Source: Aurantiochytrium sp. KH105 (taxonomy: Eukaryota > Sar > Bigyra > Thraustochytrida > Thraustochytriidae). From it: a stretch of DNA of 64,000 nucleotides. Each line of letters starts with the position of its first letter. Within the stretch, counting starts at the first letter, position 1. Where the stretch lies: positions 1-64,000 of the forward strand of contig BGKB01000025.1 in assembly GCA_003116975.1 (NCBI GenBank), given 5' to 3'. Of this stretch, positions 52,180-61,150 are shown in pieces. Below the pieces are notes generated by a model. That model saw only the letters and a program-made list of their open reading frames with translations, was not told the DNA's origin and did not search any database. Made by a program: the position numbers and the translations under genes.

Positions 52180-55100
52180 ATGGACACGTTCTCCGGCGTA
52201 GCGCTCGTGCTGCAGCTGGCGCGGGACGGCGCATCCCTGCTGGAGGATGCGGTGGCCTGCAAGCGAAAGACAGCGCATCTAAAGTCCGTGCTCGAGCAGT
52301 TCGCCTCTCGCCTCGAACAACAGCACGATGCGGACATAGACGCGACTCAGCTCGAAGCGGAGCTGCGCGACCTTCTCGACCTTCTGAAGCCCTACTTTGG
52401 CGACAATGCGCGCCGAGGCCTCGCTGCAAAGGCTCGTCTCCTTCTCCAAGCCAGAGCCATTCGTCAAGCGCTGACCGAAGCCGAGCAGCATCTTCAAACA
52501 TGTCTTCAACTCTGTCAACTTGATCTGCAGCTGCACCAGCTTTCAGAAACGCAACAAGACGACGAAGACGAGGCGCTTGCCGAAGAGGGAAAAGACGACG
52601 AAGATGCAAGAAATGATCTTATTCATGTGCTCGAGATGCTGCAAGAGCGTGAGCTACTTGACAACGACCCTGAAGAGGTCATTTCGCTTCTTCAAGAAAA
52701 CCCCGACATCGACATAAACGCAGTTCTCGAGGGCCGAATCGGCTCTCGCTCAAATCGTCAAGGTCTGGAACGCCTCGCCCTCAGCCTTCTCCACTCAGAA
52801 GAGCTTGAGGCCGCTTCGCTCAGCAGCGATCGAGTCTTTATTAAGGCCCCTTTGCAGGTTCTCGGTGAAGGTCAATTCGGCCAAGTTGTCCTTGGCATTT
52901 TCCGGCGCGATGATGAATCGGAAGTAGAGACGGCAATCAAACGCGTCAAGCCAAATGGTCGTCGCATGCAATTGCATGAGCAACAAGCACTCATGCGTGA
53001 AGCCGCAAGCTGGCGTGGCCTCGAGCATGCCAACATTGTCTGTCTGCTTGGAACCTGCATCATTGAGAACAGCTTCCATCTCGTCATGGACAAGTGCGAC
53101 ATGTCGCTCGAAAATCTCTTGTCCATGTTTAAGGCTGACGCAGCGTCGTCCATGAATCCTGACGACCAAAAAGCTCTTCTACGAGGTGTCTCTCGCGGCC
53201 TCGAGTACCTTCACAGCAATTTGATCGTCCATCGAGACCTCAAGCCATCCAATATTCTGCTGAGCCGCGATCTTGGTCTTGTCAAGCTAGCAAATTACGG
53301 ATACGCCACGCAGGTCGAGGCTAGCAACAGCATCGCCGACACTGTCTCATCTGTTGGCACCTCAGCCTACATGGCACCCGAAGTTTTACAGGCGCCTGCC
53401 CGATGGACGACGCGCGCGGATATCTATGCTTTTGGCATTGTCATGTGGGAAATCTACCATGGGAAATCGCCGTTTGAAGAGAATGCTCCTTCCGTCTTAG
53501 ATCTAGAGACTCGAGTGCTTAACGGCGAGCGACCCGTCATTTCTGACGATATTGGGAGTCACCTGTGGATTGCCTCTTTGATGGAAAGGTGCTGGAAGCA
53601 TGACCCACAAGATCGCCCACGTGCTTCCGAGATTCTCAGAACTTTCAAAGGTCGCACCAATTCTCGTCGGTCAACGCGACTCATCCGTGGCCTGGTGTCG
53701 GTATTTTCTCGAAGTCGCGGCGGTCGAAACGGCGTTGAAGATCCCAGCATCGAGCTTGTGCAAGGTCTTGTTCGCGAATTGTCCGAGGGCACGGGAGATC
53801 TTACGCGCACGTTGGACACACTTAGGGATGTCTTCGATCAGGAATATGACGCCAAGAGTGACGATACATTGCGTGCGAAGGCTCTCTCGCGAGGAATACT
53901 TGTGAGCATGAAACGGATCCTGGAGCACAGCACGGATCCCGGCATTCTTGCAAAAGTGTTTTGGGTACTTCGCTTCGTACTGTCCGGATCATCGGGTGCC
54001 TCGTTTCGTGCCGCGGCCATTCAAGAGCATGGCCTTGGCAGTATTGCAATCGAAATGTTTCAAGCGTTTCGCGACCATGAAGATCTCCAAGCAGCAGCTT
54101 GTGGGTTTGTTATAGCTGCTTCGTACGGGAGTAACCGCAACTGTGAGATCCTAGGACAAGAATTGCAGGTAGGCAAGGAGATTGTCGCGGCCATGCGCGC
54201 ACATCGCTCAAGCGAGAGCGTGCAAATTCATGCATGCCGAGCTGTTTCCAACCTCGTGGCTTTATCTGACTGCAACCAGGTGATTCTTGGGCAGGAGCTC
54301 AATGTCGGCAACGAAATCGTCGTGGCCATGCGCGAACATCTCACGAACGAAAGCGTCCAGATCAATGCCTGCGCAGCGCTTTGGAATCTCGCGGTATTCA
54401 ATGACCGCAACGTGGTCATCCTCGGGCAAGAGCTCGGAGTTGGCAGAGAAATCACCGCAGCCATGCGCGAGCATACTACAAACGAAGCTGTCCAGATCAC
54501 TGCCTGCTCAACGCTTGCGTGTCTCGCAGTCAACGACCGCAATTGTATGATCTTTGGTCAAGAGCTCAAGGTCGGTAAGGAGATCACTGCGGCCATGCGT
54601 GCGCATCCCGGGAGTGAAACTTTGCAGGAGAAAGCATGCTCGGCCCTAGGGTGTATTGCAGCCAACGACAGCAACAGAGCAGTCCTTGTTCAGGAGCTCA
54701 AGGTCAGCGAGGAGATCGTTGCGGCCATGCGCGAGCATCGCGAGAACGCAGCTGTTCAGAATGTCGCATGTCTGCTTCTTGGGTGTCTCGCTGATAACAA
54801 TCTAAACTGTGCGATTCTTGGGCAAGAGCTCAAGGTCGGCAAGGAGATCGCCGCAGCCATGCGTGAGCATCCCACGCACGAAATCTTACAAGCAAATGCT
54901 TGCGCAGCACTTTTCAATCTCGCTGACAACGATCAGAATTGTGTAATCCTGGGACAAGAGCTAAACGTCGGAAAAGAAATCGTCGCGGCCATGCGCGCAC
55001 ATCCTCGAGGGGAAGGCGTGCAGGAGAAAGCATGCGGCGTTCTTTGGTGTCTCGCAGCCAACGATCGCAACAAGGTCATTCTCGGGCAGGAGCTCAGGGT

Positions 55101-55590
55101 CGGTACGGACATTGCCGCGGCCATGCGCGAGCATCTCACAAACGAAAGTATCCAAATCAATGCCTGCGCAGCGCTTCAGAATCTCGCGGCACAGAATATT
55201 CGCAACAAAGTGATCCTCGGGCAAGAGCTCAGGGTCGGCACGGAGATCGCCGCGGCCATGCGCGAGCATCTCGTAAGCGAAAGCGTTCAAATCTATGCCT
55301 GTGCGGCGCTTTGGAGTCTCGCAGCTAATAATGACCGCAACTGTGTCATCCTCGGGCAAGAGCTCGAGGTCGGCAAAGAAATCCTCGCGGTCATGCGCAC
55401 ACATTCCAGAAGTGAAAAAGTGCAAGAGAAAGCGTGCGGGGTACTCTCGAGCCTCGCTTTCAACGCGTCCGTCAAGGCAATGCTCCAAGAGCAAGGCGCC
55501 GAAGAGGCTGTGCAGCGCACCTGTGAGCGTTTTCCATCACTTTCTGCCGCAAGAGATGCAAATGCAAAATTCCGTGGCGGCGTCTCTTGA
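52180..55590 (+). CDS. Helical bundle - pseudokinase - armadillo-like repeat protein (kinase paralog 2)
   Basis: 1136 residues. Residues 1-125 are heptad-rich amphipathic helices (VLQLARDGASLLEDAV, LRDLLDLLKPYF, AEQHLQTCLQLCQLDLQL), resembling by pattern the four-helix HeLo/MLKL-type N-terminal bundles; this is inference. An acidic linker (125-145) and a short helical segment (PEEVISLLQENPDIDINAVL) follow. The kinase fold spans 220-490: GEGQFG (229-234), Lys254 in TAIK, HRD (351-353), then ANYG at 371-374 where DFG is expected, so the metal-binding Asp is Asn372; MAPE is at 398-401. Loss of this Asp predicts weak or no catalysis. From ~590 to 1110 are armadillo/HEAT-like helices, including ten repeats of 42-45 residues centred on ILGQEL.VG.EI.AAMR. 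It lies head-to-head with paralog 1. Confidence 0.9.
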   Translation: MDTFSGVALVLQLARDGASLLEDAVACKRKTAHLKSVLEQFASRLEQQHDADIDATQLEAELRDLLDLLKPYFGDNARRGLAAKARLLLQARAIRQALTEAEQHLQTCLQLCQLDLQLHQLSETQQDDEDEALAEEGKDDEDARNDLIHVLEMLQERELLDNDPEEVISLLQENPDIDINAVLEGRIGSRSNRQGLERLALSLLHSEELEAASLSSDRVFIKAPLQVLGEGQFGQVVLGIFRRDDESEVETAIKRVKPNGRRMQLHEQQALMREAASWRGLEHANIVCLLGTCIIENSFHLVMDKCDMSLENLLSMFKADAASSMNPDDQKALLRGVSRGLEYLHSNLIVHRDLKPSNILLSRDLGLVKLANYGYATQVEASNSIADTVSSVGTSAYMAPEVLQAPARWTTRADIYAFGIVMWEIYHGKSPFEENAPSVLDLETRVLNGERPVISDDIGSHLWIASLMERCWKHDPQDRPRASEILRTFKGRTNSRRSTRLIRGLVSVFSRSRGGRNGVEDPSIELVQGLVRELSEGTGDLTRTLDTLRDVFDQEYDAKSDDTLRAKALSRGILVSMKRILEHSTDPGILAKVFWVLRFVLSGSSGASFRAAAIQEHGLGSIAIEMFQAFRDHEDLQAAACGFVIAASYGSNRNCEILGQELQVGKEIVAAMRAHRSSESVQIHACRAVSNLVALSDCNQVILGQELNVGNEIVVAMREHLTNESVQINACAALWNLAVFNDRNVVILGQELGVGREITAAMREHTTNEAVQITACSTLACLAVNDRNCMIFGQELKVGKEITAAMRAHPGSETLQEKACSALGCIAANDSNRAVLVQELKVSEEIVAAMREHRENAAVQNVACLLLGCLADNNLNCAILGQELKVGKEIAAAMREHPTHEILQANACAALFNLADNDQNCVILGQELNVGKEIVAAMRAHPRGEGVQEKACGVLWCLAANDRNKVILGQELRVGTDIAAAMREHLTNESIQINACAALQNLAAQNIRNKVILGQELRVGTEIAAAMREHLVSESVQIYACAALWSLAANNDRNCVILGQELEVGKEILAVMRTHSRSEKVQEKACGVLSSLAFNASVKAMLQEQGAEEAVQRTCERFPSLSAARDANAKFRGGVS
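54139..55430 (+). repeat. Intragenic tandem repeat, ten ~126-135-bp units
   Basis: DNA repeat encoding the ILGQEL...EIVAAMREH armadillo-like units of kinase paralog 2. The opposite-strand paralog has only three such units, so copy number has changed since the duplication. Confidence 0.85.
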
Positions 55591-56457
55591 TGAAAATACC
55601 GCCATTCCCAGATGTCATGGTCTTTCTCTCCGATTCTTAAAAACCATGACCATTCAAAAGCGTTGCATTCTTCGTCGAGCAATCGGAGACGTGTAACTCC
55701 GAAAGAAATTCAAGTTGTTATAAATCGTTTTACATTTACGTCACGTTCTAGGTCTGAGAATACCTTTGGCAAGCAATACCTTTCTTGAATGGAGAGAAGA
55801 GACGAGCGTTGCTGTCCTGAGCTGCAAGACAAGAGTCAATTCAGTGGAGACCTTTCCACACAGCGCTGAGCGCGTCGAAACGGCTTCCTTTCCTGCAGAG
55901 GACGCATTCTATGTTTTCGTGATAACAGCTCCTTGAATTCATTTCTTCTGTATCTGCCTCGGCGGCCTCTTCTCGCCATCATGTTCTCGCCTTCGAGCCT
56001 GGCTGCTAACTCATACCTTCCTATCTCAGACGTGATTTCCCACCATCAACTCGACGCGCGTCCGTCCCCTTGTCTCTTGTCTTCGATACGAGTGACGGTG
56101 CTGACGGAGATGCAGCCTCGCAGGCAGCCTCGTGAAAGTGCAAACCACCTCGTTTTCCCCACGGCCATCGAGGCCAGCAACGCCCTGCCTTCGGCCGTTC
56201 CTCTCCTGGTTGCTGTCCGCGAGCACGGCCTCTGAATGAAGGAAGGAAGGAAGGAAGGACTGATGTGAATGAAGGAATGAAGAATGAAATGAAGAATGAA
56301 ACGAAGGAATGTAGGAATGGGCGACTCGGATTGAATGATCACAAGAGTCAAGGTCAAGTGCTTCGTCTGCCCCGAGAGGCTTCTCAAATCACAAACCACA
56401 GTCCGTGCTCGAGCACAGGCGGCGCGACGAGGGCGGACGCCGCGCGGGGCGGGCGCC
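55591..56457. other. Intergenic between kinase paralog 2 and beta-helix gene
   Basis: About 870 bp. Contains GGAA/GAATGAA repeats at about 56236-56310. The short frames here show no family resemblance. Confidence 0.45.
56236..56310. repeat. AAGG / GAATGAA microsatellite cluster
   Basis: AAGG units followed by irregular GAATGAA repeats, upstream of the beta-helix gene. Confidence 0.8.
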
Positions 56458-57879
56458 ATGAGCGAGGACGTGGACCGCGCGGAGGCGTGCGAGGAGATCG
56501 CCGCCGCGGCGGGCGAGGCCGACTCGCTCTCGCGCAGACTCCGGGCATGGGCGCGGGAGGGGCCGTGTACTGCGCGGCTCGTGCTGGAGCTCAACGAAGA
56601 CTACCTCGTGAGCGAGAACAGCTTCGAGGAGAGCGAAGAGGGCGACGGCGGGTGGCTCGTCGAGATCCCCCGTGGCAAGCACCTTGTGGTGATCGGCAAC
56701 AGGTCCACGCTGAGGCGAGGCAACGCCGGCGTTCCGGCGCCACGAAAGTTCTCCTTCTTCAAGGTTGACGGCGGCGAGCTGAGCATCCGGAGCCTGACGC
56801 TTCGCAATGGCGAGGCGGACGGCTGCTTCGGGGGCGCCATTACGGTCCTCGAAGGCGGCATCCTTCGCATGGAAGGATGCCAGATTGTCGGCTGCAGGTC
56901 CATTGGCCAGATGGGCCGACCTGGCAGCGATACTGGCGGTTCCGGCGGCGGCGGTGGCGGTCAAGGCGCTTGCGGAGGCGCCATCTTTTGCGGATCGCGT
57001 GGGTCCATCTTCCTCGAGCAGTGCGTTCTGAAAAACAATCTCGCTCGTGGAGGCGCAGGTGGAGATGCCTTTCCAAATCGTGGACGTTTTACAGGTCACG
57101 GCGGCGCAGGTGGTGGCATCGGCGGAGGATCTGGGGCCGCTGCTCTTGCCGACAGTGGTGCAAACGCGAGCCAATCTCAGCCTGGTAAAGATCACGTGGC
57201 TGCTTTTGGCGGCGGCGGCGGTGCGTCCCAAGGCGACTATGGCACCGATGGTGGTAATGGTCTCTGGGGTGGCGGCGGGGGAGGCGCTGGAGGCAAAACC
57301 ATGAGCGGATGGGATCGCGTTGGGGTTCCTGGAAAAGGTGGCTTTGGCGCTGGTGATGGGGGTCGCGCCGGAGCCCGCACCGGGTCTGCCGGCGGAGGTG
57401 GCGGTGCCTTTGGTGGTGCAATTTGCGTGCTCAATGGTACAGAGGTTTCCATTCGGGACTGCATTTTCAGTGCCAACGAGAGCCAGCACGGCCCAGGTGG
57501 CATGCACGAATGGGGTTTTCCCCAAGGCCGACGAGGGACCTCGTTTGGCGGTGCGATTTTCATTAAGGGGACTCCTCGAGTGCACATCGACGCAGAAGGT
57601 TCGCGACGTCTTGCTCACAACCTGGCTCTCAGAGGCAATAACGTGTACATTCAAGAGCGCGAGGAGGAGGTTCGTATGGCGCAGTTTCTCGTCTGCAAGT
57701 CCATGCACACCTTTGCTTACCTCATTGCCTCTTCCGTCCGTCGCAAGCAGGAGAGAGAAGATTCTTCGGAGCCTGCTTCCGAAGGAGCTCTTACCGCCCA
57801 TTCGTCGCAAGATCTTCCTCTGCTCCTTGCACGCCAAATCATTGAGGACTTTCTTGGCTGGGACCTTTTCTATGAATGA
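56458..57879 (+). CDS. Gly-rich parallel beta-helix-like protein with GGAI repeats
   Basis: 473 residues from the ATG at 56458 (MSEDVDRAEACEE); the frame continues upstream to 56335 with basic, non-conserved sequence. Residues ~30-110 form an N-terminal domain (ARLVLELNEDYLVSENSF). From ~115 there are short beta-strand turns with recurrent GGAI motifs and following Asn (SLTLRNGEADGCFGGAI, GGAIFCGSRGSIFLEQC, FGGAICVLNGTEVSIRDC, FGGAIFIKGTPRVHI). This matches the pattern of right-handed beta-helix and bacterial polymorphic-membrane-protein-type repeats. The middle (~175-330) is extremely Gly-rich. The C-terminal ~80 residues are helical. There is no signal peptide at the chosen start. Function is unknown; a bacterial origin is possible but untested. 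Confidence 0.75.
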   Translation: MSEDVDRAEACEEIAAAAGEADSLSRRLRAWAREGPCTARLVLELNEDYLVSENSFEESEEGDGGWLVEIPRGKHLVVIGNRSTLRRGNAGVPAPRKFSFFKVDGGELSIRSLTLRNGEADGCFGGAITVLEGGILRMEGCQIVGCRSIGQMGRPGSDTGGSGGGGGGQGACGGAIFCGSRGSIFLEQCVLKNNLARGGAGGDAFPNRGRFTGHGGAGGGIGGGSGAAALADSGANASQSQPGKDHVAAFGGGGGASQGDYGTDGGNGLWGGGGGGAGGKTMSGWDRVGVPGKGGFGAGDGGRAGARTGSAGGGGGAFGGAICVLNGTEVSIRDCIFSANESQHGPGGMHEWGFPQGRRGTSFGGAIFIKGTPRVHIDAEGSRRLAHNLALRGNNVYIQEREEEVRMAQFLVCKSMHTFAYLIASSVRRKQEREDSSEPASEGALTAHSSQDLPLLLARQIIEDFLGWDLFYE

Positions 57880-58236
57880 TTAAGACCGTCTCCACGTAAG
57901 ACCAGGAGACGATTTCCCATATTGGTGTACGGAGATTTGGCACTCGCGATATTCCGCACTTCAGCCAATCGCCTCGCCGACGCGCAGGCTCGCTCCGCCG
58001 CCCTCTGGCTGCTCAGAACACCCGGCGGCACGGCCGTGCAAGCCTTCGTTGTAAAGTTGTGTTACCCCCCTTTTTTCACCTCATGCGTCTAATCATCGAC
58101 GATGGACCAGCGCAGAACTGCGCGAAAGGGCGACTTTGCGCGGGCTTTGCGACCGTGTTCGTGGCGGAGACTGCCGCGCAGCTGGGCTAGATGGCAGGCA
58201 CAGACAAGGAAACGCGTGGAGAAGACAGATTCGCTG
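57880..58236. other. Convergent 3' intergenic region
   Basis: 357 bp downstream of the beta-helix gene. No supported feature. Confidence 0.4.
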
Positions 58237-58734
58237 TTAGATATCGTTGTTGGTCGGTTTTGCTTGCATTTTGCGATATTTGGTCTTCACGTTGGCAATC
58301 TTTGCCTTGATCTGGGTCTCTGTAGGGAAGCTAGCTGGCTTGGGCCCAACGTGTTGATCAAGAAAGGTCTTCATGATTTGCTTGGGTGTCTTGCTTGGGT
58401 TCGTGACCGTAAGAAGTTGAATCTCGTTGGCAAATTTGGCTTCCATGCCTTTTCGCCCCCTTCCTGGTGACCCAGACTGCATAACTGCTGCAGCTGCTGC
58501 GTCCTTCGGTGCAAGCTCTGCTGCCCTTGCCATTCTTTCAGCTTGCTCTCGAGCCTTCTGTTGAGTGCTGAGCTGCCCGATGAGCAACTTGATGCGTTCC
58601 TCAGAAGGAAGACACAATCGTCCTGGGAACTCCTTCTCGAGATGCGCGCGCATCGCACCTGGCCCCATCTTGTGCGACGAGTTCTCGACGCCTAAGTCCA
58701 AAAGCTCTTCGACTCGCTCCCTGTAAGAGCCCAT
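58237..58734 (-). CDS. Small protein with duplicated helical motif (possible exon or element-derived)
   Basis: 165 codons starting with ATG at 58734. Two copies of a ~40-residue motif are visible: KMGPGAMRAHLEKEFPGR..LPSEERIKLLIGQLSTQQK (about 22-62) and KTPKQIMKTFLDQHVGPK...PTETQIKAKIANVKTKYRK (about 115-155). The shared pattern is K..P..M...L, a gap, P(S/T)E..IK..I and a basic end. Between them is an Ala-rich and Gly/Arg-rich linker. Similar short helical modules occur in DNA-binding and transposon-associated proteins of protists, but no family is assigned. It overlaps a protein-like frame just upstream (58692-59282), so this may be the last exon of a larger gene. Confidence 0.5.
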   Translation of the reverse strand: MGSYRERVEELLDLGVENSSHKMGPGAMRAHLEKEFPGRLCLPSEERIKLLIGQLSTQQKAREQAERMARAAELAPKDAAAAAVMQSGSPGRGRKGMEAKFANEIQLLTVTNPSKTPKQIMKTFLDQHVGPKPASFPTETQIKAKIANVKTKYRKMQAKPTNNDI

Positions 58735-59282
58735 GTAGTCGCTACCGTAAGTCGAGCCGTGATGAGGCCGCCGCGCCCAACCTTGAGGTTTCGCTGGAAG
58801 AACATTGTGACCGCGAGCGCATACTCTGGCATATCGCTTCTCCCGTCTCGTAGGCTGATCGTCGCTTGCTCGTCATTGCTTGCTATTTGCGTTACGTTGT
58901 CTTCGCCGATCGTCTCGCACGCTTGCTCAATTGTATCCTCGTCATTGTGGGCTTCATCACGCAAGTCATCCCAGCCGAGGTCGTGGCTTGCATGAGCAAG
59001 TCCCCACTCTGGTCCATCGATTCCACCATGCGACGAAAAACGAACTGCGTATGCAGCGACATCTTGCCGCTCGGAATCGACAAAGGATGCCGGTCGTTGC
59101 TGCTGTGCTTGCTGCTGCGATCGATGTTGGTCTGACAAGCTGTCGGAGCATTCGTTTGTTGCACCGCCCGGCGAAGCATGACGCCCAGGCCGACGAGGAC
59201 CACGAACTGTGCCACAACGAAACACATTTAGCAAGTGTACTCCCCAAAGCGGTCCCTCGAACCAAATGTCATCGCTTACCAC
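58692..59282 (-). pseudogene. Unresolved protein-like frame(s) upstream of duplicated-motif protein
   Basis: 196-codon open frame with no ATG at its 5' end. Its middle part is protein-like (WDDLRDEAHNDEDTIEQACE, ASNDEQATISLRDGRSD). A second overlapping frame, 58892-59227, starts with ATG and has a membrane-anchor-like start (CFVVAQFVVLVGLGVMLRR). A donor-like GTAAGC at about 59283-59278 and an acceptor-like GTGGCACAG ending at about 59212 suggest an intron at the 5' end. The true exon structure cannot be fixed by eye. Confidence 0.3.
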
Positions 59283-59779
59283 ACCAGGAGCTTGTTCAGG
59301 ATGCTGGGAGTTTCAACAGTCATTGGTACCTTATTAGGCGCTTTTGCGTCAACCTTTGCCCCCTATTACGACTTGGTACTCTCTGCCCATATTAGCGCCT
59401 ATTACCACCACCCCACGCGGCCCGCAAACGCGATAACTTTTCGTCTACGAAATTTCGTGGCTCAAGAAGACCAGATTCGTGCTCTCCAGGCCGAGCCGAA
59501 GCCAGGCGTCCTCGCCGCGGTCTGCGAAACGCAAGTGCGGATTTTCGGGTCTGTCAAATCTCCGTATATTTTTGCTCCTGCTCTTATAAAAAGACGGTCT
59601 TAAATGATTCGATTTTTGACAAAATATACATGTTCCATTTCGGTGTCTGCCCAAACGGCGAGCCACTGATGTAGTGAAAAGAAAGGAAAGAAGAAGAGGA
59701 TGATTCGCACCAAAGCAAACCACGATGTCATGATTACCACCATGTTGCTTGCTTTCGACGTGATAGGGATACAATTTTT
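59283..59779. other. Intergenic stretch
   Basis: About 500 bp. It may include a short 5' exon on the (-) strand (ATG at about 59326, MTVETPSILNKLL). Otherwise nothing recognised. Confidence 0.3.
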
Positions 59780-61150
59780 TCAACTCGAAACCATATCGCG
59801 GAACGAGTACGAAGAGGCTGATTTGGGAGCCTCTTCGTCGTCCGTGGAAAAACGCATGTGAAAGTCCTCGTCCGCGAGCGAGGGCACGCGGCCTCGTTTC
59901 AATCGACCATTCGAGCTCGAGCCCGACACATCTGAGGAGGAAGACTTTCGTGAGGGCGTCGCGTCCGCGTTCGTCGTTCCCGTGGATCCCGGCAACTTGA
60001 ACGCATGTTGCGCATTCCCAAGGTCCACATTTCCCAGCTTGCGCAAACTCGCAAAGATGCTTTTAAAGTCATCGAGAACAAAGTCCGCAGTGAGGACAGG
60101 TTCCTCGGCATGATGCGTTCTTCGCTGTTTCGAGTGCAGACGCTCACTGCGACTGCGGTCCGCGCGACGTTGCTGAGACATTCTCCGCGCAGAGATGCTC
60201 GTGTTGCTACGCGACGTTCGCGCGCTCCTGCTCGTCTGCGCGCCAGGCAGCAGCCAATCAGCAAATGCATCCAGCCCAATGGTCGAGGAATTCACCACGA
60301 TGGGAGCCGTCTTGCGCGAGGAGACGCTCCAGGTGTCGTCGTTGTCGCCGAGCGCCCTGGTCGATCGAAAGTGATCGCTCGCAACACTGGTTGGCGTTGG
60401 AGGGATCAACCATCGAGCAATTTTGTCGTCGCCTTTGCGCAGCGCCTCGGCTACCTCGGCTTCTCCTGCTTGCAGAACACGGACGATCTTGTCGCCAGTC
60501 TTGGGCGTCTTTGCTGTCTGTTCGAGGTTTTGATCCTTTTCCTTTTCTTCTTCTTCTTCTTGTGCATCTTCCACGTGATCCTTGCTTGCGGAAACTGAGC
60601 GGTCCGTGCCACGATCGGGCTTGCCTGTGTCAACCTGCAGTCCGTGATTCTTCTTCGTCTTGGCTTCTCCCTCGCCCCCGGTCTGGCCTTCGCCCCCGGC
60701 CTGGCTTTCGCTCCCGGCCTGGCCTTCCTTCACAGCCTGACCTCCGTTCACAGCCTGGGTTTCGTTCCCGGGATGGCTTTCGCCCAGGGTCTCCACCTCG
60801 ACGAGCCCTTTTTCGGGCTCCTTTTCCGCGGTAGCCTTTTCTTCCTGCTCTGCTTCCTCTGCGCCGGTTCGTGCCAGCTCTTCGACATCGCAGGACTCCT
60901 CTCCCGAGCTGCTCTCCTCGGCCGGGTCGACGCTCTCCGCGGGGCCGCGCTCCTGCGCTGTGCCGGGCGACTCGGGCGTCTCCGGCGGCGCCTTCTCCGC
61001 GCCGGCGCCGCCCCGCTTGGCCCTGGCCGCGGCGGCGTCGCCCTCGTCGTCACGGTGCGCCTCGACTTCGTGCGCCTCGCCCTTGCCGGCGCCGCCCTCG
61101 CCCCTGCGCTCCTCGCGCGCGCGGAGCGCCTTCGAGCTCGTGCACCCCAT
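59780..61150 (-). CDS. Acidic protein with predicted N-myristoyl/palmitoyl anchor
   Basis: 456 residues from the ATG at 61150, giving MGCTSSKALRAREERRG: Gly2 with Ser6 fits N-myristoylation and Cys3 fits palmitoylation, so membrane anchoring is likely. The frame continues ~590 bp upstream as Arg/Ala-rich translation with no recognisable domain, so it was excluded. Residues ~20-240 are Glu/Ala/Gly-rich and disordered, with a short imperfect repeat of about 7 residues (GQAVKEGQAGSESQAGGEGQ). The C-terminal half has two related short motifs, ARWLIPPTP and ADWLLPGAQ, then Ser/Arg-rich stretches and a helical segment (FVLDDFKSIFASLRKLG). There is no catalytic domain. A signalling adaptor or cortical scaffold is possible but inferred. 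Confidence 0.7.
   Translation of the reverse strand: MGCTSSKALRAREERRGEGGAGKGEAHEVEAHRDDEGDAAAARAKRGGAGAEKAPPETPESPGTAQERGPAESVDPAEESSSGEESCDVEELARTGAEEAEQEEKATAEKEPEKGLVEVETLGESHPGNETQAVNGGQAVKEGQAGSESQAGGEGQTGGEGEAKTKKNHGLQVDTGKPDRGTDRSVSASKDHVEDAQEEEEEKEKDQNLEQTAKTPKTGDKIVRVLQAGEAEVAEALRKGDDKIARWLIPPTPTSVASDHFRSTRALGDNDDTWSVSSRKTAPIVVNSSTIGLDAFADWLLPGAQTSRSARTSRSNTSISARRMSQQRRADRSRSERLHSKQRRTHHAEEPVLTADFVLDDFKSIFASLRKLGNVDLGNAQHAFKLPGSTGTTNADATPSRKSSSSDVSGSSSNGRLKRGRVPSLADEDFHMRFSTDDEEAPKSASSYSFRDMVSS

Noticed and set aside
56389-57837. 482-codon (-) frame opposite the beta-helix gene
   Set aside because: Antisense of a Gly-rich sequence; it gives Ala/Pro/Ser-rich low-complexity translation.
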